The translations under genes were made by a program, and so were the position numbers. Of a DNA stretch of 19,508 bases, positions 7,354 through 13,806 are shown in pieces. The notes beneath the pieces were generated by a model. That model saw nothing but the letters and a program-made list of their open reading frames with translations. It searched no databases and was not told the origin of the DNA. This DNA is from Treponema sp. UBA3870. Its GTDB lineage: Bacteria > Spirochaetota > Spirochaetia > Treponematales > Treponemataceae. Within the stretch, counting starts at the first letter, position 1, and each line of letters starts with the position of its first letter. The stretch is from the NCBI GenBank assembly GCA_002392275.1, contig DGGQ01000147.1:1-19508 (forward strand), in the 5' to 3' direction.

Positions 7354-8124
7354 ATGGAAAAAGAATTGTTTATAAAACAGCTCAGAGAGAATCTTTATCT
7401 TATGGACGAGGCGCATGAGTCTACAGGGTATCTTGTTGTTGGAGAGAAAAAAGCATGTGTAATCGACACAATGAATGGATACAATGATTTGCACAAAGCT
7501 GTCCGAGAGATTACGGATAAACCGCTTGTCGTAATCAACACGCACGGACATCCTGACCATATTTTGGGCAACATCTATTTTGACGAGGCATACATGAGTC
7601 CTGATGATTTCAATCTTGCTGCAAGTTTTGTAAATGATCCCAACTTCCTTTCTGATTCAAAAAAAATGCCACCATTCAAGGCAATCAATGAAGGCGACAT
7701 AATTGATTTGGGAGGAAAAACTCTTCATGTATACAATCTCCCGGGACATTCAAAAGGAAGCATTGTTCTTCTATTAAAAGAGGAGCGGATTTTGTTTGCG
7801 GGCGATGCAATCAACCACCATTTATGGATGCAGCTTGACGGTTGTCCAAAGATGAGCGAGCTTTTGGAAAATATAGATAGAATCATGTTTCTTGAAAAAG
7901 AGGCGGATTATATTCTCCATGGTCATGCACGTGATTTTGATGACATTTCTTTGTTGCGGTGCATGAGACAGGGTGTGCTGGAAATTAGCGAGGGTAAAAC
8001 AGAAAACGATGAACCGTATCACTGGTTTGGTGGAGTTGGCCGCCAGCATCATTTTAGGCTTGAGGATGGAAAACATTACAGCCAAATTCATAGTGTGATT
8101 TGTTATACACCTGGGAGGAAATAA
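7354..8124 (+). CDS. Metallo-beta-lactamase-fold hydrolase
   Basis: A 256-aa MBL-fold protein. The metal ligands are seen in NTHGHPDH (His64, His66, Asp68, His69), LPGHSKGS (His132), FAGDA (Asp151) and LHGHARD (His189/His191), so a dinuclear centre is intact. It resembles the general hydrolase branch (glyoxalase II/lactonase/SDSL-like) rather than true beta-lactamases, and it has no signal peptide. The ATG at 7354 is chosen over a TTG at 7339 because GGAAAGGG (7341-7348) lies five bases before it. It diverges from the MarR-flavodoxin operon across a ~100-bp spacer holding the palindrome, so it may be a MarR target too. The substrate is unknown. Confidence 0.85.
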   Translation: MEKELFIKQLRENLYLMDEAHESTGYLVVGEKKACVIDTMNGYNDLHKAVREITDKPLVVINTHGHPDHILGNIYFDEAYMSPDDFNLAASFVNDPNFLSDSKKMPPFKAINEGDIIDLGGKTLHVYNLPGHSKGSIVLLLKEERILFAGDAINHHLWMQLDGCPKMSELLENIDRIMFLEKEADYILHGHARDFDDISLLRCMRQGVLEISEGKTENDEPYHWFGGVGRQHHFRLEDGKHYSQIHSVICYTPGRK

Positions 8125-8189
8125 AATTTATTGATGAAGAGCAAAAAATATCGGAATATAAAGTCTAGGCAGAAGACTGGAGATTAAAA

Positions 8190-8930
8190 ATGGTGACGAA
8201 AGAGGAGTTGAAAAGTGCGCTCATAAATCTTGGGATAGAAAAAGGCATGACGCTTGAAGTTCATTCATCTTTAAAAAGTTTTGGCACACTTGAAGGAGGG
8301 GCCATGACTTTGATTGACGCTCTCAAAGAATTGGTGACGGATGAGGGAAGTATTTTTATGCCAGCGCTGCGACTCAGCAGAGAAATGGAACTTACGGATG
8401 AAGATAAAAAACTTGGCATAACGGTCAAAATTAAAGTGCTTGATGCTGATGCCGAAAGAACCGCTATGGGAATTGTTGCTGATACATTCAGAAAGTTGCC
8501 AGACACTTTTTGTGGGCGAGATACAATTAGCACGGCGGGTTGGGGAAAACATGGAATGGAAGCTGTGACAAGTGGACTTGACTATCCAATCCACAATGGA
8601 GGAAAAGCTCTTTTGTTTGGTGTGGATATTTACAAACTCACCGCCATGCATTATGTTGAATCAATTACACCTGTGGACATAAACAAACAGTTTGAACCAA
8701 GCGAAGAAATCAATAAAATATATCCGCCCGGAAAATGGTTTGTTGAAGCCGGACAGCCACCTGTAAAAGCATGGTACACAATTCAAAAAATGGCTTACGA
8801 AAAAAACTTGATTAAAGAAATGAAAATCGGGAAATGCACAACAATGTTTTTTGACATCTGGTCTGTGGTTTCGATTTATGAAAACGAGTTGAAAAAGAAT
8901 CCATATAAATTATGGGGGATGAGAAAATAA
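8190..8930 (+). CDS. AAC(3)/YokD-family acetyltransferase, atypical
   Basis: A 246-aa member of the aminoglycoside 3-N-acetyltransferase superfamily. Diagnostic blocks are LEVHSSLKSFG (22-32), EGGAMTLIDAL (35-45), EGSIFMPALRLS (52-63), LLFGVDIYKLTAMHYVESI (141-159, holding the T-x-x-H-x-x-E motif with His154 and Glu157) and a C-terminal GKCTTMFF. The usual R-S-x-H-P substrate block is replaced by GRDTISTAGWG, and the protein is a little short. It is therefore probably a housekeeping or unknown-substrate member like YokD rather than a resistance enzyme; this is inference. The start is supported by GGAG with about 8 bases' spacing. It is convergent with the LuxR-type gene, only 26 bp away, with no terminator visible between them. 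Confidence 0.82.
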   Translation: MVTKEELKSALINLGIEKGMTLEVHSSLKSFGTLEGGAMTLIDALKELVTDEGSIFMPALRLSREMELTDEDKKLGITVKIKVLDADAERTAMGIVADTFRKLPDTFCGRDTISTAGWGKHGMEAVTSGLDYPIHNGGKALLFGVDIYKLTAMHYVESITPVDINKQFEPSEEINKIYPPGKWFVEAGQPPVKAWYTIQKMAYEKNLIKEMKIGKCTTMFFDIWSVVSIYENELKKNPYKLWGMRK

Positions 8931-8956
8931 AATTGCTGCTTTGCCACGGTGTTGAA

Positions 8957-11074
8957 TCAATTTCCGCAAACAAGTCGAACCCATTCTGTACGCCGAGTCA
9001 CTCCGCATTTTTCATAGATGTGCTGAATGTGAGTGGCCACGGTGCTTGTGGAAATAAAAAGTTTTGACGCAATCTCCTTGTTGCTTTTTCCTGAAAACAA
9101 TAGTTCAGAGATTTCGATTTCGCGGACTGAAAGTTTAAATGTTTGGTACAAGAGACTGCGTGCCTGTGCATCGTTGCCTTTTGATTTTGGTTCTATGTTT
9201 AATCCGTCTGTGCTGAAGGAATTTTCAAGAGTTGTGTCTAATCTACATTTGAGCAGAGTTTTTATTGTACTGTCTCCATCGTCAGGAAAAAATTGTTCGT
9301 CTGTAATTTGACTTTCGGGATTTGATTTTAAATCTGCTTCTTTTGGCTGAAATATTTTTGCGTTTATTGATTCGGTTGAATTTTCTTTTTTGCTTATGCT
9401 CAGATTTCCTCCATAAAGATTGCAGATTCTGCGTACAAGGTTAAAAGCAATATCGGTTTCTTTGTTTGCGGTGGCAGAACTTTTTATTCGGTACAGGAGA
9501 CTTTTTTCTTCTTCATCCCATTCAATTATTATTTTTATTTTTGAATTTTCTGGCGAAGAAATTGTTACATGGTGGAGTAGATTAGTGAAAAATGTTTCCA
9601 GAAAAAGAGGGAAAATCATTATGGAATCGTCTTCCTCCGTTACCAAGTTAGTTTCTATGTCCAGATTTTTTTCCTGTATGACTGGAATGAAATTTTTCAT
9701 GCATGAGTTGAAGGTCTGAACAATTTTCATTTTTCTACACATCTTTATGACCTCTGCAATGTCCTGTTCCTGTTCGGCAATGCTGTTTACAATCAATGTG
9801 AGCTGCTCGATTCTGTGACAGTTTCCATAGAGTGCCGTCATGTACGGAGCGATTGTTGCATCGTTTGTCAGGGACTGCATTGTTGAAAGACAGTTTTTCA
9901 TCAGCGAGACTGGCGCAAGAAATTCAAGACTTGATGTTCTTAAAAAGTTCAGCTGTTCTTTATCCTGTAAAAACTTTTTTGATTGCATAGCAAGATTCCG
10001 CAGCATTGTTTCTGAATAAATTACAAGCGTCGCGATAATGCAAATGCTATAGCCGAAATAATAGTCGTTGTCAAAAATATCCGCGTGGATTGGAAGGTTT
10101 GTGCAAAGTCGAATCAAATGTAATGTCTGTCGAATCACCACGAACAAAAGAAGTGGAATCCATCCACTGCTCAACGTAAGAAGCTGGTGCTTTGAAGTTT
10201 TCAATAAAATTATGTTCTGTATGGAAACAAAAATGCATCCCAAAATTAATATGCCAATTGTCACCGGGTAGATTATCTGTAGATTTTCTACTGCAATAAA
10301 AAGTATGCTGCTTATGATTGCGATAAAAAATAAAATCAGTATAAAAATGTTTTTACCCTTCAGCTCAATCAAAAAGAATGCCAAGAAAAATGCAAATCCG
10401 ATTGAGCCGGAAATGTATCCAAGCCGGGAGAAAAATCTTGTGTCGCTCAGTGTGCCGTAAAAAAATGTGTGCCCCATGCCGGTCATGTTGATTATGTAGA
10501 TTGCAAGACTTAGCGTTGTCGCAATCAAACAGAGCAGACGATTTGAATGGGTAAAAATCCAAGCGAGAAAAAGTGCGACTGCAATCAATCCCATCACTGT
10601 GAGAAGCACGGCATAAATGATTGAAAAAAATATTGTTTGCCGGATAAAATCTGCTCGCGAAAAAAAACGGAGCGAAAGGGCGATTGAATCAAAACTTTGG
10701 ATGCGGATAAAAAGAGGGGAGTCCCGGTTGATTTCAGAAATGTCCAGAGCATCCCGCCAGATTCCGCTGTTGTGTGCAAGCCCCATGACACGTCGCCCGG
10801 TTTTGTCCAAAATCTTGAAACCGGTTTTTGTTTCAGCCCAAAGTTCCGCGCAGTCAATTGGTTCTGGGCCCAAATCCAAAATGATTTTTTCGTGATTTTT
10901 TGGAGGAGCGATTTTTATCCAAATTTGGCCGGAGACAAATCCCGGGGAGACTCTGTGACCTGCGGTGGTTTGAAACTCATTTTCCGAAAGTTTTTTTATA
11001 TCCGCCGCACCGTAGCTTTTTGTTATGTCAGTCAAGATAGAAATATTTTCGGGCATTTCAACAGAAACAGTCAT
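8957..11074 (-). CDS. 7TM membrane-bound LuxR-type regulator with degenerate kinase core (apparently phase-off)
   Basis: 705 aa from the first in-frame ATG. Residues ~1-140 form an exported beta domain like the 7TMR-DISM extracellular domain (GQIWIKI, RIQSFDSIALSLRF). Seven hydrophobic helices follow (about 147-172, 180-200, 217-238, 242-263, 268-290, 302-322 and 339-357). Then comes a histidine-kinase-like part: the dimerisation helix reads SSLEFLAPVSL (381-391), where kinases have H-E-x-R-T-P, so the phospho-acceptor His is Leu383. The ATPase part has TNLLHHV (497-503) but no D-x-G-x-G. Residues 648-705 are a LuxR/GerE helix-turn-helix (LSVREIEISELL, NKEIASKLFISTSTVATHI). It is thus a membrane-tethered transcription factor with a pseudokinase relay. 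The ATG at 11074 lacks a ribosome site and falls just after a hydrophobic segment encoded in the same frame upstream, so the true start is probably the ATG at 11201, cut off by a G9 tract. Confidence 0.82.
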   Translation of the reverse strand: MTVSVEMPENISILTDITKSYGAADIKKLSENEFQTTAGHRVSPGFVSGQIWIKIAPPKNHEKIILDLGPEPIDCAELWAETKTGFKILDKTGRRVMGLAHNSGIWRDALDISEINRDSPLFIRIQSFDSIALSLRFFSRADFIRQTIFFSIIYAVLLTVMGLIAVALFLAWIFTHSNRLLCLIATTLSLAIYIINMTGMGHTFFYGTLSDTRFFSRLGYISGSIGFAFFLAFFLIELKGKNIFILILFFIAIISSILFIAVENLQIIYPVTIGILILGCIFVSIQNIILLKTSKHQLLTLSSGWIPLLLFVVIRQTLHLIRLCTNLPIHADIFDNDYYFGYSICIIATLVIYSETMLRNLAMQSKKFLQDKEQLNFLRTSSLEFLAPVSLMKNCLSTMQSLTNDATIAPYMTALYGNCHRIEQLTLIVNSIAEQEQDIAEVIKMCRKMKIVQTFNSCMKNFIPVIQEKNLDIETNLVTEEDDSIMIFPLFLETFFTNLLHHVTISSPENSKIKIIIEWDEEEKSLLYRIKSSATANKETDIAFNLVRRICNLYGGNLSISKKENSTESINAKIFQPKEADLKSNPESQITDEQFFPDDGDSTIKTLLKCRLDTTLENSFSTDGLNIEPKSKGNDAQARSLLYQTFKLSVREIEISELLFSGKSNKEIASKLFISTSTVATHIQHIYEKCGVTRRTEWVRLVCGN

Positions 11075-11201
11075 GCCAGTTGCAAAAAGAAAAACAATTG
11101 TGCAGACCAGAAATGTGATTCCTGCTTTGATTAGAGGGTGGGCCTTTAGTTTAGCTATAATACGGGGGGGGGTATAACTTTGTTGATTGAACTGAATCCA
11201 T
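11075..11201 (-). other. Out-of-frame 5' coding extension of the LuxR-type gene
   Basis: The regulator's frame stays open upstream of 11074 for 30 codons and encodes a signal/anchor helix (KAGITFLVCTIVFLFATG), but it contains no ATG, GTG or TTG. An ATG at 11201 with GGAG (11211-11214) nine bases upstream is the natural start. It enters the C9 tract (minus strand) out of frame and stops at 11151 after 16 codons. A tract of 8 or 11 C would join it to the regulator. A second ATG at 11223 would be in frame with 10 C. Confidence 0.65.
11164..11172. repeat. G9 homopolymer (C9 on the coding strand)
   Basis: Nine G in a row in an A/T-rich stretch, 26 bp into the probable reading frame of the LuxR-type regulator. 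Its length decides whether the frame is open. It has the form of a slipped-strand contingency tract. Confidence 0.9.
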
Positions 11202-11242
11202 ATTTTTTTTCTCCAATTGCCATTTTTTTATGTTTTTAGTTT

Positions 11243-11263
11243 ACCAATTAGATTTGCATTGGT
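11243..11263. promoter_or_regulatory. Inverted repeat in the divergent regulator/lipoprotein spacer
   Basis: ACCAAT and ATTGGT are perfect 6-bp arms with a 9-bp centre. The site lies between the divergent LuxR-type regulator and the first lipoprotein gene, upstream of both. The rest of the ~300-bp spacer (11075-11378) holds the G9 tract, A/T runs and no other gene. On the minus strand TAGACC-N17-TAAACT overlaps the repeat and is a weak promoter candidate. Confidence 0.4.
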
Positions 11264-11378
11264 CTATCGTTTAAAGTCCATCTGTGTGTTGTAAAAAAAT
11301 CATAAATCAGGCGATTTCATTTGTGGTGGTGCAGGGAAGATAATGGGGGAAAATTTAGTTTCGAGGAGAAAATGTGTT

Positions 11379-12071
11379 ATGAAAAAAGCAAAATTTATGT
11401 TGTTGCCGTTGTTACTGATGGTTGTTGCGATGTTTTTTGGATGTGAAAATACCGCTGACAACCATTCTGGAGCCACGAATTCATCATCGTCAGTACCGCT
11501 TTCTGCGCCAAGAAATGTAAAAGTTGTTTATCGTCATGCGAATAGCGCGGAGATTGCATTTGATGATGTTCCCGGTGCTAGTAGTTACATAATTTGTTGG
11601 GATCCATATGACTCTCGCTCAGAACGGACTGAAAGAATAACTCGTCAAGATAAGCACTCTGAGGCTTCCCCATATAATTTAAGAGGTTTATCTCCATATA
11701 CGCATTATCGAATCAAAGTGAAAGCTATAGGAAGTGATGGTAACAGTAGTTATTCAAAAGAAGTGGAGTTCTATACCAAAATCGCAGCCCCCAGAGTTTC
11801 ACTTATTAAAAAGACATCCACCTCAATTACTGTTCAGTGGACTATTGTAGACGGTGGAATGTCTTATGAAATTTTCTATGGTACAACACAGTATATTGAA
11901 GATGCAAAAAAACTGGATACGTATTCGGTAAGCAGTCCAGTAGTGGGAACTACAGTCCAGACAGATATATCATCTCTTACGCGTGGAAAGACATGGTATG
12001 TTTTTGTAAAACCTGTTGACTACCTTAACATCTATGGCGTTGAATATGGGAAAAACTCGATACAACTGTAA
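11379..12071 (+). CDS. Lipoprotein with two fibronectin type III-like domains
   Basis: A 230-aa exported protein. The N-terminus MKKAKFMLLPLLLMVVAM leads to the lipobox MFFGC, with Cys22 as the lipidation site. A Ser/Asn-rich linker follows. Then come two FnIII-like repeats: one from SAPRNVKVVY to the SPYTHYRIKVKAIGSDGNSS block, the other from AAPRVSLIKK to GKTWYVFVKPVD, each with the alternating strand pattern and the S-x-x-I-x-W/F motif. Such lipoproteins are usually periplasmic or on the cell surface and bind proteins or glycans. The start at 11379 is preferred to the ATG at 11343 because it gives a normal n-region and has GAGGAG ten bases upstream. It is divergent from the LuxR-type regulator and may be its target. 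The binding partner is unknown. Confidence 0.8.
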   Translation: MKKAKFMLLPLLLMVVAMFFGCENTADNHSGATNSSSSVPLSAPRNVKVVYRHANSAEIAFDDVPGASSYIICWDPYDSRSERTERITRQDKHSEASPYNLRGLSPYTHYRIKVKAIGSDGNSSYSKEVEFYTKIAAPRVSLIKKTSTSITVQWTIVDGGMSYEIFYGTTQYIEDAKKLDTYSVSSPVVGTTVQTDISSLTRGKTWYVFVKPVDYLNIYGVEYGKNSIQL

Positions 12072-12119
12072 CCCAAAAAAAGTTCTGATATAAATTAAAA
12101 TTGAACAGGAGAATATGCT

Positions 12120-12698
12120 ATGCGACAAAAGATTTCTATTTTGATATTAGTTTCAATGCTGGTCATGCCAATAACTCTGTCTGCACAAAACTCTGGAGGA
12201 ACATGGTATGTCCAGGAACATATTAACGATTTTGACGGCTACACAACATATTCATTTTTTGTGAAAGGCTCTGGGGTCAGTCAAAAAGAAGCATGGCTGT
12301 TTGTCGGATATGACAAGTATTCCAACTCACTTAATTCAACTGTGCGGGCAGGAGTGATTTGGGGCGGCAGAGCATATTACAATGATACATTAGATATAAA
12401 GACTGATAATGGCGATGTGTTTTCCAAAAGATATTCCTATGCGACATGGTCAACTGAAACTGGATATCAGACAAAGCGTGGTTCGGATAATTCTATTTGC
12501 TGTTATTATACCAACGTAAATCCAGGTGATACGCGGGATTTTTTGAATTTGTTCACAAGCAACAAAATGCTTACAATCCGCAACAATTCAACAGGTACAA
12601 TCTTCCGGTTCAACTGCTCGGGCTTATGGGAATTTATGGCATCCAAGGGAATAAGCCAGACAGAAATCCAGAACGCACTGGCGAATGAAGATTTTTAA
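12120..12698 (+). CDS. Secreted protein of unknown function
   Basis: A 192-aa protein with a clear Sec signal peptide: MRQKISILILVSMLVMPITL followed by SAQN, with cleavage probably after SA or SAQ. The mature part is rich in Tyr, Ser, Asn and Trp and in short beta-like segments (GGTWYVQEH, YTTYSFFVKG, GVIWGGRAYYND), ending in the helical FMASKGISQTEIQNALANED. It has three Cys: a CC pair at about 128-129 and one near 167. No family is recognised. The start is supported by AGGAG eight bases upstream. It follows the FnIII lipoprotein by 48 bp and may be in the same transcript. Confidence 0.75.
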   Translation: MRQKISILILVSMLVMPITLSAQNSGGTWYVQEHINDFDGYTTYSFFVKGSGVSQKEAWLFVGYDKYSNSLNSTVRAGVIWGGRAYYNDTLDIKTDNGDVFSKRYSYATWSTETGYQTKRGSDNSICCYYTNVNPGDTRDFLNLFTSNKMLTIRNNSTGTIFRFNCSGLWEFMASKGISQTEIQNALANEDF

Positions 12699-12730
12699 CT
12701 TGGTTTGGCACAGAATGCCGTGTACTGTCA

Positions 12731-12804
12731 TTCCGAACTTGATTCGGAAACTCTCTTAAAAGGAGGTCCTGATGAGCAAGCGCGGCATTAGAATGCAACA
12801 TTAA
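12731..12804. repeat. Palindromic interspersed-type repeat element
   Basis: TTCCGAA, the loop CTTGA and TTCGGAA form a perfect 7-bp inverted repeat (12731-12749), preceded by TGTCA. After 22 bp there is a strong ribosome site (AAGGAGGT) and a 10-codon frame MSKRGIRMQH, which contains the small palindrome GCATT-AG-AATGC. The layout resembles short dispersed repeats (REP or MITE-like) of other bacteria, and I recall similar units in treponeme-like genomes. Only one copy lies in this window, so copy number cannot be judged here. Confidence 0.45.
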
Positions 12805-12875
12805 TTTGGGATTATTCACGCATGTGAGTAAGTATAATGCTTGGGGACAAGGGTAAATATCCAAGGAGAATCGTT

Positions 12876-13259
12876 ATGAAAAAGAAGTTGATTGTGGTGC
12901 TGGCAATGTCAATAAGTTTAGTACTCGGAATTATGTCGTGTGAAGTTTTTGAGGGTATAGCTGAATTGTATGGATCTCCATCTTCAAGTTATTCATCTAG
13001 CAGTAGTTCATATTCGTCATCAAGTTCATCGTATTCAGTTAGAGATGGAAAATATGTAAGTCCAAATGGGGGAAGTGGTTATCTACAATTAAGTGGTAGC
13101 AGTTTTACTTGGTACGATTCTTATGGCAACTATGTAACAAGTGGAAGTGTATACAAAAATGGAAGCACTATAAAGTTGGGAGCCCTTTCTGCGGGAGATA
13201 TAATTGATTCTGAAACATTTTATACGGGTAGCACAAAGTGGTGTTGGGCTTCGTATTAA
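12876..13259 (+). CDS. Small lipoprotein with Ser/Tyr heptad tract
   Basis: A 127-aa lipoprotein. The signal MKKKLIVVLAMSISLVLGIM ends in the lipobox IMSC, with Cys22. A low-complexity spacer with period 7 (SSSSSSY units, about residues 34-53) probably keeps the folded part away from the membrane. The C-terminal ~70 residues (DGKYVSPNGGSGYLQLSG, then FTWYDSYGNYVTSGSVYKNG) look like a small beta-barrel or lipocalin-like module; I do not recognise the family. An ATG at 12837 would add 13 residues but lacks a ribosome site, whereas AAGGAG lies seven bases before 12876. Its ribosome site and signal-peptide start are nearly identical to those of the next gene. Confidence 0.78.
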   Translation: MKKKLIVVLAMSISLVLGIMSCEVFEGIAELYGSPSSSYSSSSSSYSSSSSSYSVRDGKYVSPNGGSGYLQLSGSSFTWYDSYGNYVTSGSVYKNGSTIKLGALSAGDIIDSETFYTGSTKWCWASY

Positions 13260-13372
13260 CATTGTGTATTTACATATTTGGAATCTTTCAGACATCGAGT
13301 CTATCTGATTTGATGCCTGAAAAAAATAAAAAACGTTCCGGCAAGAACTGAAACTGACCAAGGAGAATTATT

Positions 13373-13675
13373 ATGAAGAAGAGATTGATTGTGGTGCTGG
13401 CAGTGCTGGCAACTGTGGTGGGAATGGCGTTTGCAGCAACATCTTACATAAGATATAGCTGTGGAGACGTTTATACTACAACTGGGAAAAAATATACAGG
13501 GACGTTACGTGCTACGGCAGATGTAAAAAACTCTAAACAGAAATGTCCGGCTTGTGCAGAAAAAGAAGGGAGAGAAGCTCAAAAAAAAGAAACCTGTGAT
13601 CAGCTATATTCAGATATGGCCGATAAAAATAGTCAGGCCGGATATTACTATCAGCTCTTTGGCTGTGGAGATTAG
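13373..13675 (+). CDS. Small secreted Cys-rich protein
   Basis: A 100-aa exported protein. The signal MKKRLIVVLAVLATVVGMAF ends in AFA-A, with a likely signal peptidase I site after AFA. The mature ~78-aa domain has five cysteines (30, 58, 61, 75 and 98). Two form C-P-A-C, which could be a redox pair or half of a metal site; no thioredoxin fold is apparent around it. The family is unknown. The start is marked by AAGGAG. The region from the ribosome site through signal codon 10 matches the upstream lipoprotein gene at about 40 of 45 bases, a sign of duplicated export leaders. A strong terminator follows, closing the secreted-protein cluster. Confidence 0.75.
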   Translation: MKKRLIVVLAVLATVVGMAFAATSYIRYSCGDVYTTTGKKYTGTLRATADVKNSKQKCPACAEKEGREAQKKETCDQLYSDMADKNSQAGYYYQLFGCGD

Positions 13676-13698
13676 TGAATAGCTAACACTTTTTGTCT

Positions 13699-13738
13699 CA
13701 CCGATCACTCCCTTGTGGACTGGTCGGTGTTTTTTTTT
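13699..13738 (+). terminator. Rho-independent terminator of the secreted-protein cluster
   Basis: CACCGATCA (13699-13707) pairs with TGGTCGGTG (13721-13729) with one G-U pair and a 13-base loop. Nine T follow. Confidence 0.85.
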
Positions 13739-13746
13739 CTGGTACG

Positions 13747-13775
13747 TTGACTTGCTTTATTTGGTGCGATAGAAT
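13747..13775 (+). promoter_or_regulatory. Promoter of the SPL-like gene
   Basis: TTGACT (13747-13752), a 17-bp spacer and TAGAAT (13770-13775). AGGAG lies seven bases before the ATG at 13807. Confidence 0.7.
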
Positions 13776-13806
13776 TTAGAGTTATCAAATAAATAGGAGC
13801 TGTTCC

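Noticed and set aside
10697..11134. 145-codon plus-strand open frame opposite the LuxR-type gene
   Set aside because: It runs antisense to the well-supported sensor domain, has no ribosome site, and its translation shows no protein-like pattern.
11343..11378. Upstream ATG of the FnIII lipoprotein
   Set aside because: It would put 12 extra polar residues before the signal peptide; the ATG at 11379 gives a normal lipoprotein N-terminus with GAGGAG.
12634..12864. 76-codon minus-strand frame across the palindromic repeat
   Set aside because: Its residues come from the repeat element and from antisense of the upstream gene; there is no ribosome site or family match.
13287..13321. Inverted repeat TTCAGACATCGA / TTGATGCCTGAA as a terminator
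   Set aside because: The stem (one mismatch, one G-U pair) is followed by A-rich rather than T-rich sequence on the plus strand, and no minus-strand gene ends there.
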